Below the pieces are notes generated by a model. The model was not told the origin of the DNA, did not search any database, and saw nothing but the letters and a program-made list of their open reading frames with translations. A DNA stretch of 64,000 bases from Rhabdophis nuchalis (Eukaryota; Chordata; Lepidosauria; Squamata; Natricidae), in contig CM077643.1 of NCBI GenBank assembly GCA_039707465.1, forward strand, positions 324,699,919 to 324,763,918, in the 5' to 3' direction. Position 1 is the stretch's first letter, and every line of letters starts with the position of its first letter. Shown in pieces: positions 23,324-35,302 of this stretch. The position numbers and the translations under genes are program-made.

Positions 23324-23629
23324 GTCTGGATGGATTTTCTTTGAGTGGAATACAGCAGAGTTCACTGCCAAATGTGGCATGGACAGTAATTATGCTAAGC
23401 AAAGTGTTCATGCTTTCAGATATCTTCAAAATTTGAAGTAAACCATAAATTAAATTATTCTTTGTTCTTGGATTTTATGAGCAGCGGGTTGAGGAAAAGT
23501 GACTAGTTGGTTGGTTATGAAAAGAGATAACATGCTGTTAAATGCCTTTGTATATGTGTGCCAAAATACAGAATCAGTCTTCTCCAGTTTTCATGTAAAT
23601 ATGTGTGTGGATACAGTTATATATATTGT

Positions 23630-23830
23630 GTTAGTTTTAGTTTTAGATATGTGTGTTAGTTCATAAAACTAACACACATATCTAAAATATTATACAACGT
23701 AATTCTTGGCTTGCTGTCTGGATGGTCTCTAGTGATGAGCCAATAGGCAGTAAGGGAAACAGTATGTCTCCTCCCTTAATTGGGGCCTAATAATAACAGG
23801 TTGTTGTGAAACAATTACTTATATATATAT
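23630..23830 (+). mobile_element. SINE type 3, 3' half with head-to-head inverted start
   Basis: Forward copy (taaaactaacacacatatct; ggtctctagtgatgagccaa; ttgttgtgaaacaattactt, then TA repeats), preceded by an inverted copy of its own first bases. The result is a hairpin at about 23643-23686. Confidence 0.65.
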
Positions 23831-24806
23831 TGTTATATACACAATTTTAGGGAAGCAATACAATCTTCCCATGCTTAAAATCTAAATATATAGAAGAACA
23901 GCACTGTTTTAAGATTAACAATGAGATTAGGCTTGCAAAAAACATTAAATATAAACTGCCTAGAGATACTGGGAATCAAGTGATATATAAATTTAATGAA
24001 TTGTTTGTTACTATTAGTTACATCTTGGCTAGTAAAAAATAAAGTTTTGCAATTTCTACAAAAACATAACCTCTACAGATTTTTTTCCTTGATAATTTCC
24101 TTTTGACTAGACTTCTGAACGGCTCTTACAGGTAGATCTCAAGGATATCCCCATTTCCAAAATAAATGTTCACTAACTCAGTTTCCTATTTTAAAAACTG
24201 TAGGATTGCACTCCCAAATTGGGTTTGAAAGTTGGGGTACTGTGTACAACTATTTCGGAGGGACTTTCTAGGCATTGTTTGCTTTTTTAAAACTCTCATC
24301 ATCCTTTGACAATTACAGTATATACCAATTGTAGAATACATCTCTGCGAATGTCCTTTTTTAAAAATGGAACCTTGAATTCCTTACCATTCTAAAAAAAT
24401 AATAATCTGAATCTGTTGTCTTGTATAATAAAGTGCAGCGGAGCACAAAATGCTGCAAGCAATATAAATAATTAAAGTGTGTGATTTCCTTCCACACCCC
24501 TACCTCCCTTTTCACTTTTGCTCCCATCTATAGCACATCTTTCTTTAGGCTACAGTAATTTGTTTTTGATCTAATTATATGAAACGTATAACAATAAATT
24601 TAGTGAAAACATGCCTCAGGATTGTAAACACTGACACTTCTTACCATATGCCAATGTCATTTTAACACAGCTGAGTTTTATTATTTTTAAAAAAATCCTT
24701 TTAATGGGAATCTTTCTTGGAATACTTTCCCCCCTTTATTAAAGATTTATAAAGATTTGGCTCATCTTTCCTTTTGTTCATTTGTTGTTTTAAGGTGCCA
24801 CTATAT

Positions 24807-24938
24807 CAGTGTTTCTCAACCTTGGTGACTTTAAGTCCTGTGGACTTCAGCTCCCAGAATTCCCCAGCCAGTCCTGGCTGGGGGATTCTGGGAATTGAAG
24901 TCCACAGGACTTAAAGTCGCCACGGTTGAGAAACACTG
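24807..24938. mobile_element. Foldback hAT-like element
   Basis: Ends cagtgtttctcaaccttgg and ggttgagaaacactg with nearly complete inverted symmetry. Flanks cactatat and cgctatat (one mismatch). Confidence 0.88.
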
Positions 24939-25055
24939 CGCTATATCCTCTGTAACTGTCATAGCTTCTAGGTGTCTGCTAAAAGATTTCTGAAAGGTAG
25001 CATTTAAACTAATATTGGCTTTCTAAATTAAATTAGGATAGTACACATAACACTA

Positions 25056-25452
25056 CAGGCAGTCCTCGGCTTACAACAGTTCATTTACTGACTGTGCAAA
25101 GGTACAACAGCACTGGAAAAAAAAAGGGACTTATGGTCATTTTTCAGACTTGTGACTGTCGCAGCATCCCCATGGTCATGCAATTTACATTTGGATGCTT
25201 GACAACTGGTTCACATTTATAACGATTACAGTGTTCGGGGATCAGGTGATCCCCCTTTGAGACCTTCTGACGAACAAAGTCAATGGGAAAACCAGATTCA
25301 CTTACCAAATGTTACTAATTTAAGAGCTGCAGCGATTCACTTAACAAACATGGCAAGAAAAGTCGTACAATGGGGCAAAACTCACTTCACAAGTTTCTCT
25401 CTTAGCAACATAAATTTTGGGTTCAATTGTGGTTGTATGTTGAGGATAACGG
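25056..25452. mobile_element. Mariner-like non-autonomous element, family F
   Basis: Begins caggcagtcctcggcttac and ends in the inverted, eroded form gttgaggataacgg beside TA. Inside: 'aacagttcatttactgactg', 'aaagtcaatgggaaaaccag' and 'acttcacaagtttctctctt'. TA targets on both sides suggest a mariner-type origin. Other copies: 50777 and 62751. Confidence 0.65.
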
Positions 25453-25987
25453 TACACTGTGCACTTATATTCCGTATATTCAGGTCCAGTTCAAACAACA
25501 GCAAGTATATTTGCCTTTATTTGCTGGCTATTGCCTTTAAAACCCAGCATGGCATGGTTTTAAGCTGATCCAGCCCAATTCTGCAGCCAGATGCAGGCCC
25601 TGTTGGCAGAGAGATGGGTGGCATATACATTTAATAAATGAGTAAACAAACACCTTCATTTGCATCAGGCAAGTGGGACCTGTAGTCTTTCAAATGTGGC
25701 TGGACTATTTCTGGATTGAACTGTTAGATAATCTACTTCTCAAGTCAAGTATATCTGAGTAGTATTTATATGGCACTAGACGATAACTTGATGTTGCCCA
25801 GGTATTTATTTATAGGGGGAAAATGTTTGGACCAAATGTAATTTCTAAACTTGGATTTTCCTCCTTACCAGAAGGAGCCCCTTTGTGGAGTACTGTGAAG
25901 CCGTTACCATTGCAACTCCACTGTGCTGTACAATAGAAGCCATTTTATGACAGTACAGTAAAGCCATTTAAAGGCACAACAGGCTGT

Positions 25988-26045
25988 ATCTTAATAATAA
26001 TAATAATCTTTATTGTCATTGTAATAAAATAAAATAAAATTACAA
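25988..26045 (-). mobile_element. SINE/LINE tail fragment, reverse
   Basis: Contains (aat)n and 'ctttattgtcattgtaat', the reverse of the tail inserted in the DIRS element near 34110-34222. Class not determined. Confidence 0.4.
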
Positions 26046-26169
26046 TGAAATTGGTTAACATCTTAACAGAACACGTACCCTGAGGGGTGTTAGGAGTGTC
26101 TTACCCCAACAGTATTTGTCTCCAGAGATAAGTCATCTGTGTACTAAGTTTGGTTGAAATTGCTCAAGA

Positions 26170-26243
26170 TGTTCCAGAGTATATATATTTTTGTGTCACA
26201 ACACCCTGTTAAGCCCCAATTAAGGAAGTATACTGCTCTCCTT

Positions 26244-26334
<91 letters not shown>

Positions 26335-26372
26335 TTGATCAGCTCAAAAACGTAACACACACACATATATAG

Positions 26373-26421
<49 letters not shown>

Positions 26422-26425
26422 TTAC
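26170..26425 (-). mobile_element. SINE type 3 fragment with internal (TTTA)n and (TAGA)n tail
   Basis: 'gtcacaacaccctgttaagc' and 'attgatcagctc' are family parts, separated by about 90 bp of ttta (26245-26336) that replaced or expanded the middle. A (taga)n array follows at 26370-26420. Confidence 0.65.
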
Positions 26426-27024
26426 TGCGAACCATTGTAGAGGTTGTAGAGTATTTGGAGATGATTACTTTCTACCTGTCTAGTAATGAACTCTCCTTAA
26501 TAAATTGTGACATAGTCAATTACCCTGCCTTTCAGCAGATTTATAAAGCTGATAAACTATACAACTCATCAACAAATAAAGTGTAGTAGCAATAGCATGT
26601 GATAATATCTGCACACACCCTCTATCATATTCAAGTTTGCCTGGGGCTAGTTTGAATATCTGTGTTTTGTGTAATGTGAATTAAAGGATCAGTACAAGAG
26701 GTGTTTGGATGCTATGCTTTCCCAACATTCAGAAGGCTAGAAATGCTTCAGAAATCTTAATAAAGATTGTTTAACCACTTAATACAAGTCACAGTATTAA
26801 TTATAAATTTACTCAATATGGAGTTGCACATGTTTCCTAATTTTGATGTAGGGATAGTTTAATAGTTCTTACGATCAGTGTAGACAACAAGTAATGTATA
26901 GCTATAATGAATGAATTCTTCATGTAATGAAAGATAACATTTAATATATACAGGTATAATCCAACTATCCATTTTTCAATATTACTCCATTGTGTAATTT
27001 GAATACTTCATTTTTAAACTAAGC

Positions 27025-27515
27025 TAAAGTGCATGGGACCTAGTTATCTGCGGGATCGCATCCTACCCCATACATCCCTTCGGCCGATTCGCTCCCACAG
27101 AGAGGGGCTTCTCCGGGTGCCATCCACTAGGCAATGCCAGCGGGTGACGCCCAGGGGAAGGGCCTTCTCTGTGGCGGGTCCGATCCTCTGGAACGACCTA
27201 CCCCCCGAACTTAGATCTATCCCGGACCTCCGCTCCTTCCGTCAGCAACTAAAAACCTACTTTTTCAAACAGGCCGGCCTGGCCCAACCTACCGTTTTTA
27301 GCCTCAGTTGTTTAGTAGAGAAATTTTAAATTGGGCTTTAGGGATTTTAATTGGGTAGTTTTTAGCACAGGGTGTAATTTAATATAGTTTTAATGTATTT
27401 ATGTATTTATTGGGATGTATTGTATTTTTATATTTGCCTGTGCACCGCCCCGAGTCCCTTTGGGGAGAGGGGGTGGTTAATAAGTCGAATAAATGAAATG
27501 AAATGAAATGAATAA
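27025..27515 (+). mobile_element. L2-type LINE 3' end
   Basis: The reading frame 27033-27329 carries the end of the reverse transcriptase ORF (LRDRILPHTS, REGLLRVPSTRQC, RGRAFSVAGPILWNDLPPEL). The tail ends 'caccgccccgagtcccttt' with gaaat repeats. It is the terminal part of a 5'-truncated copy, not a host gene. Confidence 0.85.
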
Positions 27516-28823
27516 AGTCTCCCTTAAATTGTGCTTGATTTTCATTGAGTACATGGATCTGTCCACATTTTCTTGGCCAAAATGCAGAAGTGGTTTCATT
27601 TTTTGTTTGTCCAATTTACTGTATATAGTTGCATAATATCACACACCACACACACCTACAAAAAATCAATTTAAACACAATAAAAGCACTAAAAATATTT
27701 AATATAAGAACGTTATCTGTGAGAGTGCAATTCAATTTACTAACAACATAGCCATTTAGTAGGTTCTACCTCACCACCACAGGATCCGTAGACAAGATGG
27801 CAAAGCCAAGTATCTTCAGGCCCTACAAAATGGCCAGAAAGGTAGCTATCAATCTAGGTTGCGGGGGGAATGACATTCCAATACCTGTTTTCCATAGCCT
27901 TGTATTTAATTCCCAATCTTGTCGACAGCTCAGAATTTTGTGGTGGTCTTTCAGTTAAGAATTAATCAGGACTGACCCTGGTCCCATCCAAAAGACCTTG
28001 GTTTGCCCCTGCTGCCTTTTATGCTTGAGTTGACTTGGTTTGCCAAGCAACCTTCATTCATGAGTTGAAGCATCCTTTTGGAAGCGAAGCTGAGGTGTTC
28101 CAGTCCTTGATGCAGCTCCTTTGAGGTCCTGCCAAAGTCATGCCTATGCATGCACAGAAGCTCTTTCTAAAAGAGACAACTGATGAGGAAGCCTGGTGAC
28201 GGTTTTGTTGAATGATGTTAAAACATCCTCTCCGTGACAATTCCTTCATCACCTGCAATTCTTTGGATTGGCTTTGATGGCAGCTGACTCCATTGATGGG
28301 TTGGTTATTGTATTTTATGAAGTATATGCCAAATTGCAAAAAAAAAAAAATTGCTTAGCATAAATTAAAAAAAAACCTGTCATCTTTCCATAGAGGATCA
28401 AAAACAAAATATGCACAGATCCATTACTGAATGCATTTTAGTTGTTTCAAAAAAGAATGTTTGCGAGTAATTTGTATATTTATTACAATGTTCCGTTTCC
28501 CAGCCTGCATACAAAATAACCAAAGTATTTAAAAAAGAAAAGAAAATCTAGGCAATAAAATGAATCAATTCTTGTGAAAAGATGAAATAGTTAAAATATA
28601 TAGAACTATTAACACATAATTTACAGCACTGCGATCAGTAGCAGAAGTTTGAGCTAAGCCCAGCTTGATAGTACAAGGCTACAAACAGGATAACACTACT
28701 GGGGCAAATAATATCCCATCAGAATTATTTCTCATTAATGACATTTCAAAATTGCAAGATTTTGCTGTATAGCACATATACTTTGAGGTTCCCAGAGATA
28801 CCTGTAGTTTTCAGTGTTGACTG

Positions 28824-29080
28824 CAGAGGTGGTATTCAGCAGTTCTGGAGAATCGGTAGCGGAAATTTTGAGTAGTTCAGAGAACCAGTAAATAACACAT
28901 CTGACTGTCCCCACCCCCATCTATTCTCTGCCCCCTGAGTCCCAGCTGATCAGGAGGGAATGGAGATTTTGCAGTAATCTTCTCTTGCCATGCCCACCAA
29001 GCCATGCCCACTAAACCATGCCACAGCTACCAAGACAACCCCACAGAACCAGTAGTTAAAAATTTCGAATCCCTCCACAG
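28824..29080. mobile_element. Non-autonomous hAT element, family C
   Basis: Starts cagaggtggtattcagcag and ends gaatccctccacag; flanks gttgactg and gttcactg (one mismatch). Confidence 0.82.
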
Positions 29081-29152
29081 GTTCACTGCTATTGACAAAG
29101 GTCAAAGTCAAACCATCAATCTACATGCCCTCAGAATACAAAGATGCAGTTG

Positions 29153-29585
29153 TTAAGGATATCTCCATTAGGAGAGCAAAAATGTGCAACGGAATGTAGC
29201 AAGAGATATGTTGCTAAGTATCCACACTATCAGTCACAGACACTGAAGGTAAAACAAGTAGACTTTTATTTGTGTTGGAAAAATAAAGTAAGAGTCACTT
29301 CTTCACAAACAAGTGATAAGTAATCTTGAATCATATACACAGTCTATTACTCAAACGTTGGCTTACAGTTGCTCAACTCACGATTCACTTTGCTGATCAA
29401 TAACCGACATACAGAGCAGCCATCATCCAAGGATCAGCACCTAACAGTGATTCTGGCTCCCTCTTATGGCTGATTGAGGAAACAGCAGCCAACCACATCT
29501 CACTGTAGCAGTTAAAGTTACAGATACAAATTCCAATCATGGCTTATATATATTGCCAAACCAACACTAGGATTACATTCCTAAC
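29153..29585 (-). mobile_element. Solo-LTR-like sequence
   Basis: About 433 bp with TG...CA ends and short inverted termini (tgttaagga ... ttcctaaca). On the minus strand it has a TATA-like tatatataag and, further on, an aataaaag polyadenylation signal, in LTR order. No coding interior or second LTR lies nearby. I found no matching target duplication, so class (ERV or Gypsy) and exact ends are uncertain. Confidence 0.5.
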
Positions 29586-29639
29586 ATGAGAAGAATATAG
29601 GAAGATTGAAAAAAGGTCTCAAACTCCACTGGATTCTGA

Positions 29640-29870
29640 TAATTTTATTGGGAGAAAAGCAAATCTTGAAATTGCTACTTGATTCACAAGATATTCAAAT
29701 GCATGTTTATACATCAAAGATCAGAATCGTGCCAGCCATGGTATTCCGGGTGACACTCTATGGAAATTGACTTTAAAGAAACATGAAAGGAAGAATATTG
29801 ATCCTTTTGAACTTTGGTGTTGGAGAAGACTCCTGAGAATATTGGGGTCAGCCAAAACAAAAAACAAAAA
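29640..29870 (+). pseudogene. BovB/RTE LINE ORF remnant
   Basis: With a frameshift and stops it reads SKIRIVPAMVF, then LKKHERKNIDPFELWCWRRL. That is the conserved C-terminal stretch of the BovB polymerase ORF (typically 'KVRIVKAMVFP' and 'IDAFELWCWRRLLR'). Only about 230 bp remain. Confidence 0.75.
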
Positions 29871-30000
29871 AAAACCCCAACCCGCAAACAAATCAACAAA
29901 CCAACCCAGTGTTCTCACTCAAGGCACAAATGTCCAGGCCCAGATTATCCCATTTCAAACATGTTATGCAAAGATCCAACTCTTTGGAAAGGGCTCTGAT

Positions 30001-30306
30001 CAGAAGTGGGTTCCTACCAGTTCAGACCAGTTTGGCTGAACCGGTAGTGGTTTGGTGGCCTGGGTCTCTGGAACCAGCAGCAACCCAGGTCTGCCATGCC
30101 CCCGAACTGGTTGTCATATGGGGGCGCCATCATGATTTTCAGTTCTGCACATGGACAGAACAATTTTCTTTGCACAAATTATTATTTTATTTTTTTAACA
30201 TTTTGCGCATGCGCAGACCTATTTTTGTGCAAATGCGCCCGCACACACACAATTTTTTTGCACGCACCGAACTGGCAGTAATGCCGGTTATGCAAACCCA
30301 CCCCTG
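30001..30306. mobile_element. Non-autonomous hAT element, family C (diverged)
   Basis: Starts cagaagtgggttcctacc, ends gcaaacccacccctg, flanks gctctgat and gctctaat (one mismatch). Inside: 'ctgaaccggtagtgg' and 'tgcgcatgcgcaga'. Its end lies only 27 bp from the DIRS element. Confidence 0.8.
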
Positions 30307-30333
30307 GCTCTAATGCTGAGAAAGGTGAATGGA

Positions 30334-30500
30334 AAAGGGCGTTGGTACTTACCTGATACGCCTCTTCTAATAAGGGGGGAGATAGCATCCATGTATGGGT
30401 TAAACCTATCCACGCTCTGATTGGACTGAGTCATAATATTAAATAATTAATTAAGTAGGCATGGTATATAACCCCCTACGGAGTAGCCACACCCAGTTTT
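30334..30500 (+). repeat. DIRS left inverted terminal repeat (3' end of element)
   Basis: The outer extension (30334-30379; ggtacttacctgatacgcct) is followed by the shared repeat from gatagcatccatgtatgggt to cacacccagtttt. The same repeat appears reversed at 36021-36150. Confidence 0.92.
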
Positions 30501-30627
30501 CGACGAAGAATACAGACTCACCGGTACGAACCAACTCCTTTAGCAAGAAAAATCCAACAGTAACACTACCAAGAACAACAAGAGCCAGACTCCAGACACA
30601 GGCAGGGCTGAACGAGAAAGGGATGGG

Positions 30628-30722
30628 CCGGATGCTATCTCCCCCCTTATTAGAAGAGGCGTATCAGGTAAGTACCAACGCCCTTTCTCAATAAGGGTGG
30701 AGATAGCATCCATGTATGGGAC
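30628..30722. repeat. DIRS internal complementary region
   Basis: The first half (cttattagaagaggcgtatc) is the reverse complement of the left outer end. The second half (ctcaataagggtggagatag) is that of the right outer end. The two are joined near 30686, as in a head-to-tail circle junction. Confidence 0.92.
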
Positions 30723-31696
30723 ATACCAAAGCCCTGAAAAGGACCCACGGGAGGGTCGAGATCAGACCTGCCCCAATGAAGGAGGGCGGACAGAACCCAG
30801 CGGCCAAAGTCGGCCTCAGCCGAGGCAAACGTGTCCCATGTATAATACCACACGAAAGGGGATGGAGAAGACCACGCTGCAGCCCTGCAAATTTCTCCCA
30901 GAGAAGCTTGCATCGCCCAAGCCAAAGTCGTCGTTGCACTGCATGCAGAATGTGCTGTGACTCCTCGAGGAACTGCCTCGTCACAAGCTGCCTAGGTGTT
31001 CTCAATTGCATTGACAAACCCATCGTCCCACACAGGAGACAGACACCTTCTTACCCAGGGAACCTGGCAGAAAGGAGACAAAAAGAGACTCCGACCTGCA
31101 AATAACAGCCATACAATCAATGTACACATGCAAGGCACGCCTGACATCCAGCAAGTGCCACCGGTCCTCCGAGGTCTGCGCAGACTCTGCAGGAAAGCTG
31201 GGGAGGACCACCTCCTGAGCCCGACGGAACCAAGACCCCATCTTCGGGGCAAAGGAGGGATCCAGATGTAGGACAACCCTATCTGCATAAAACTTGCACA
31301 AATCCGAAAAATCTCCTTCCAGTGTCAAGAGGGCACCTGTCAAAGAATCCAATACCTTATGTAAAGGAGTACCAAAGCACCCTTGAGAAATCTCTTGACT
31401 CTAGGACGTTGAGTCAAAGTTTGTGACCTACTGCACAAAGGTACAGAAGAAACTACTGATACCTGTCTCTCAATGGTATTAGGAGTCAACCCTTTGCCCA
31501 GGCCCACTTGAAGAAATTCCGGGACCTGTGGGATAGTGGCTTGTACTGGGTCAAAGTGGTTCATCAAACACCACTTACAACAAGCGCCCCAGGTTGCACA
31601 GTATATGAGCCGCATGGAAGGTGGACAGGAAGCCTGAATAATCTGAATGATCCTGGAGGAAAAGGTGTCTCGTCTCTGAACGCTCCGCTCAAGCAT
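30723..31696 (-). pseudogene. DIRS tyrosine recombinase remnant
   Basis: Minus-strand pieces in three frames. The N-terminal arm-like part is VGLGKGLTPNTIERQVS. The middle is LDPSFAPKMGSWFRRAQEVV with WHLLDVRRALHVYI, and then FVSFLPGSLGKKV. The end is the catalytic region with ASLGEICRAAAWSS and the nucleophile-type FVWYYTWD. The HxxR motif reads His-Ser-Ala-Cys (30952-30941): the arginine is gone, which fits CpG decay of a CGC codon. An active recombinase would need that arginine, so this copy cannot mobilise itself. Confidence 0.85.
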
Positions 31697-31775
31697 TAGG
31701 CGTCAACTAGAGCCATTGAGGCTCCAGATGCTCCAGCGACCCCTGGCTGAAGGAAATAATCTCTTGGGGAATCCT

Positions 31776-32408
31776 TCAGAGCCTTTCCACTATAAAGATC
31801 AAAGGTTGGCAAACCAGGGCTGCTGAGGCCAATGTGGGGCAAGCACCACCTCCGCCCCCTCCCGCAAGATCTTTTGAATGACTCTGGGAATCAGGGGCAA
31901 AGGCAGGAAGGCATAAAGGAGCCCCAGAGGCCATTGGCAGTGGAGAGCATCCACCTCCTCTGCATTCTGCGAAGGAACTGGGAATAAAATATCGGGAGCT
32001 GAGTATTGAGGGGAGTTGCAAACAGGTAGACCTCTGGGCAGCCAAAAGGGTCCACAATTGCCTGGAAGATAGCCAGCTGCAGCTGCAATCCTGAATTGTC
32101 CACCTCAATCCGACTGAGCTGGTCAGCCCTGACATTGTCCACCCCCGCTATATGTTCTGCGGTTATTGAGAGCAAATTCCTCTCTGCCCAAAGACCCAAG
32201 CTCCTGGCCCCCAGCATGAGGGACCTTGACCTGGTCCCCCCCTGCCTGTAATATGAGCCTTGGTGGCCATGTTGTCTGTGAGGACCAGAATATGTGTGTG
32301 CTTGACCGAAAAACGAAATGGTTTGAGATCCAGGTGGACCGCCCTGAGTTCCAACCAGTTTATGTTGTGAGCTAGTTCCGCTTGGCTCCATTGTCCCTGT
32401 GCCACCTG
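31776..32408 (-). pseudogene. DIRS RNase H domain remnant and linker
   Basis: The minus strand shows GQWSQAELAHNINWLELRAV, VLTDNMATKAHI and ISITAEHIAGVDNVRADQLS in two frames, the usual RNase H order in DIRS polyproteins. It is followed by CPEVYLFATPLNTQLPIFYS, the conserved 'vDLFAt..N.qlP.F' linker towards the recombinase. Frameshifts separate the parts. A SINE insertion at its 5' side cuts it off from the RT. Confidence 0.85.
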
Positions 32409-32545
32409 CATATAAGGGAGACTAGTATAGATCTATTTCAAACTATTTAGCTCTCATCAGCTAGTCATATCCCTACTGGGATTCTAACCAGGGCCGTATT
32501 ACATTAGGCAGATGGTTTAGCCACTAAGCCACCAGGTTCTCCCCT
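32409..32545 (-). mobile_element. SINE type 3 head inserted in DIRS element, reverse
   Basis: Carries 'gactagtatagatctatttc', 'ctctcatcagctagtcatat' and 'taaccagggccgtattacat', as in 21430-21560. It lies between the RT and RNase H remnants and therefore inserted after the DIRS element. Confidence 0.8.
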
Positions 32546-33429
32546 GAAGTTGGATCCCCCCCTCCGAGTAGGTTGGTGTCTGAAGTGACTGTGACCTCGG
32601 TCTGGGACCCTGAAGAATTCCCCCTTGGGTAGGCTAGATGATGTCCACCAATCAAAGAGCAGGAGACTTCCGCTGGCAGAAGAACCTGGATCTGGGAGCA
32701 GCTCATGAGCCTTAGCTGAAATGGTGAAAGAAACCATTGAAGGTCTTTATTGGTAAGGCAGTGCCAATGGCAAGACACCATAGTGCCTAGATAGCTTTTG
32801 GCCAGATTGATCGAAAGCACCTGGCCTCGCAAGGTCAACCTGGTAATGTCTAAGTCCCTTGGGGCATCACTTATAGAAGAGGACTGTAGCAACAGGTCAT
32901 CTAGGCCGCCTTGGATTTGCACACGTACCTGTCTCAGGAACGCTGCCAATGCCAATCACCTACCTGAAGACTTGAGGTGCAGATGACAACCCGATGGGTA
33001 AGGCTCGGTACTGGAAGTGGTGCCCAAGGTAACAAAACCTGAGAAACTGTCAGTATTCAGGGGCTATAGGTATGTGCAGATAGACCTCAGTAAGGCTGAT
33101 GGATGTGAGGATATCTCCCTGCCTAATACCCTCTAATATTGAGTGCAGTGAACGCATCTTAAACCTGCGATAACGCACATAGCGGTCAAACTATTTAAAA
33201 TCAAAAATAGTTCTCCAGCCGCCCCAAGCCTTTGGGATCCCGGAGAGAAAGGACTAATAATCCTGATCCTGTTAAACTGGAGGCTCCAGTTGGATAGCCC
33301 TAATGTCCAATAGGCGTTGAATGGCTTCCTGCATAAGTCACCTCCGAGTCGGGTTATCCGAGACCTGATGGTTGATGGTACCCACGCATCGGAGGTAGAG
33401 GAGTCCCAACAATCTGCGAAATATGCCAA
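32546..33429 (-). pseudogene. DIRS reverse transcriptase remnant
   Basis: On the minus strand, with stops: a motif A-like LTEVYLHIPIAP, a motif B-like YRALPIGLSSAPQVF, and a motif C-like GGLDDLLL near 32895-32910, where the usual 'YLDD' tyrosine is replaced. Then follow LTLRGQVLSINLAKS and 'thumb' parts. Order and spacing match DIRS/Ngaro-type reverse transcriptases. Inactive. Confidence 0.85.
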
Positions 33430-34162
33430 GCATCCCCCGATGAGGGGAGAGCTGGGCCCAGAATTAATTCTTGCGGAAAAAGAGTGCCGCCTCCTTCGCC
33501 CCCATGAAAGGGCTGTTTCTGCTGTCCACCCCTCTGCTGCCTATCCAGTTGATATCTCTGGCTGGGGGCATAGCCTCCCTGGTACAGCCTGAAACCTGAC
33601 TGACTGAAATCAGACCCCCTAAAAGAAGATCTGTAGTCCTGACCCCAGAATAAAGGACCGTAGTTTGACCACAGAAATTGGAGCAACGGGGCTAGGGCAC
33701 TGCCCAGAAATTGCCCTTCCTAGGAGCTGTAAGAAACACCTTCCATTTGCCCTAATTCTCAATTAAGAAAAGGTCAATAGACGCCCCAAAGAAGGACCCT
33801 CCAGCAAAGAGGGATGACGCCAGGCGTCATATGTGGCACGCATCAGCTTGCCACAGCTGCAGCCTATGGATGAAGCAACTGCCCTGAAGGCAAACCTGGC
33901 TGCGACTAAAGTGATGCCCGAAGAAAAATGGATGGCCACCACCAGTTTGTTGATGTCCTGATGTGACCTGAAATCTGCTATTGGCGTTTGCTGTTGAAGA
34001 TCCTGCAATCAAAGCAAAGAAGACCATTAAAGAAGGAGGCAGTGGTAGCAGCTCTCACTGCCCAGGCAGCAGCCTGATGGCCCCTTTGTAAGGTGATGTC
34101 AGTCCTTTTTGTCAATTTCATTGTAATTTTAGTACAATGACAATAAAGATTATTATTATTAT

Positions 34163-34224
<62 letters not shown>

Positions 34225-35302
34225 CTGGCTTCAGAGAGTGCTCTGGTTCCCTGGGCATGTTTGCAGATGCATGTATGGCTGTGACCGGTGCATCAACAGA
34301 GGGTTGCAACAGCACCTGAACCATGTCCTTGTCCACATTAATGAACATATAGCCGTTGGAAGTGGGCCCAGATGCTGGAGATGCCCACTGGCACTTGACC
34401 AGGTCAAGAAGGACTTGGGGGGTGGGAACATGTCAGCCTCAATAGCCTGATCCACAAATATAGTCTCGGCAAAAAGGCCCAGCCGTAGCACCAGGGGTTC
34501 CGATGGCTTTTCGCCAAAATTGGCCGATGCCTAGCTTTAAAGGGCATACACTTAAACAATGCTGAAACAAACTGAGAAGGAAGGCTTAGAAGGGCGTATG
34601 CCCTCATCCCCTGAAAGCTTCTCCTCTCTGATTTCGCCCTCTTCAGATTCAGACTCACTATTGTCCTGGGAAGAAACAGGGGAGACTCCTGACCATCTAT
34701 CCCCACAGGAACTGCAGATGGAGGAGCACCCTGTGGCTGAATCTGAGGCCGTTGGGAAGCAGCAACGCTGCACTGCTGGAAAGCCCTGAACATTAGGTCC
34801 TGAAATTGCTCCCCCTCCCGAGTGGGGTAATTGAGCAGCACCAACCCCTGCGGATGTAGAGGGAAGAGGTTGAGGTGAAGCCCCCATGGGGCAGTGCGTG
34901 GGGGCGACTGCCAACCTTGGCCAGAACCCCAGGGGCCTGAGGAGTCAATGGGGATCCTCCCATGGAGGGATCCTCTGCAGCTCTCCCAGGCGAAGAGAGT
35001 GCAGACTGCCTCACCTTAGTGCTCAGGACAAGAGAAGTCTTCTGGCTGCTGGTACTTTTATAAATGCTTTCTAGTGCCTCATGCCTCTGCTTCTCATACT
35101 TAAAGGCAGGCTTAGGGGATTTTGAACCCCAATTTGGCCCCTTTTGAGGCTTGTGGTTCCACATGCTCTTTCTTCCCCTTTGCCTTGTGGCGATGGGGGC
35201 AATTACCACTGCAGGAGCCTCTGTTCCTTCCGTGGGGCCACTGGTCGTAGCCGTGAGGACCTGACTCCACTCACTGTCCTCTGAAGCTGAGGCGGCAGCC
35301 AT
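33430..35302 (-). pseudogene. DIRS gag-like region
   Basis: Minus-strand ORF pieces at 34793-35302, 34552-34914 and 34404-34844 are rich in Ser, Glu, Pro and Arg (for example SESESEEGEIREEK). Frames shift between them. Position upstream of the RT fits a gag-like protein; no conserved motif confirms it. A nested insertion at about 34110-34222 carries a simple (ATC)n tract. Confidence 0.55.
34110..34222 (+). mobile_element. Nested SINE/LINE tail with (ATT)n and (ATC)n
   Basis: 'gtcaatttcattgtaatttt' and 'acaatgacaataaagattat' lead into att and about 20 atc units (34163-34222). The same tail occurs reversed at 25988. It interrupts the DIRS gag-like region. Confidence 0.6.
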
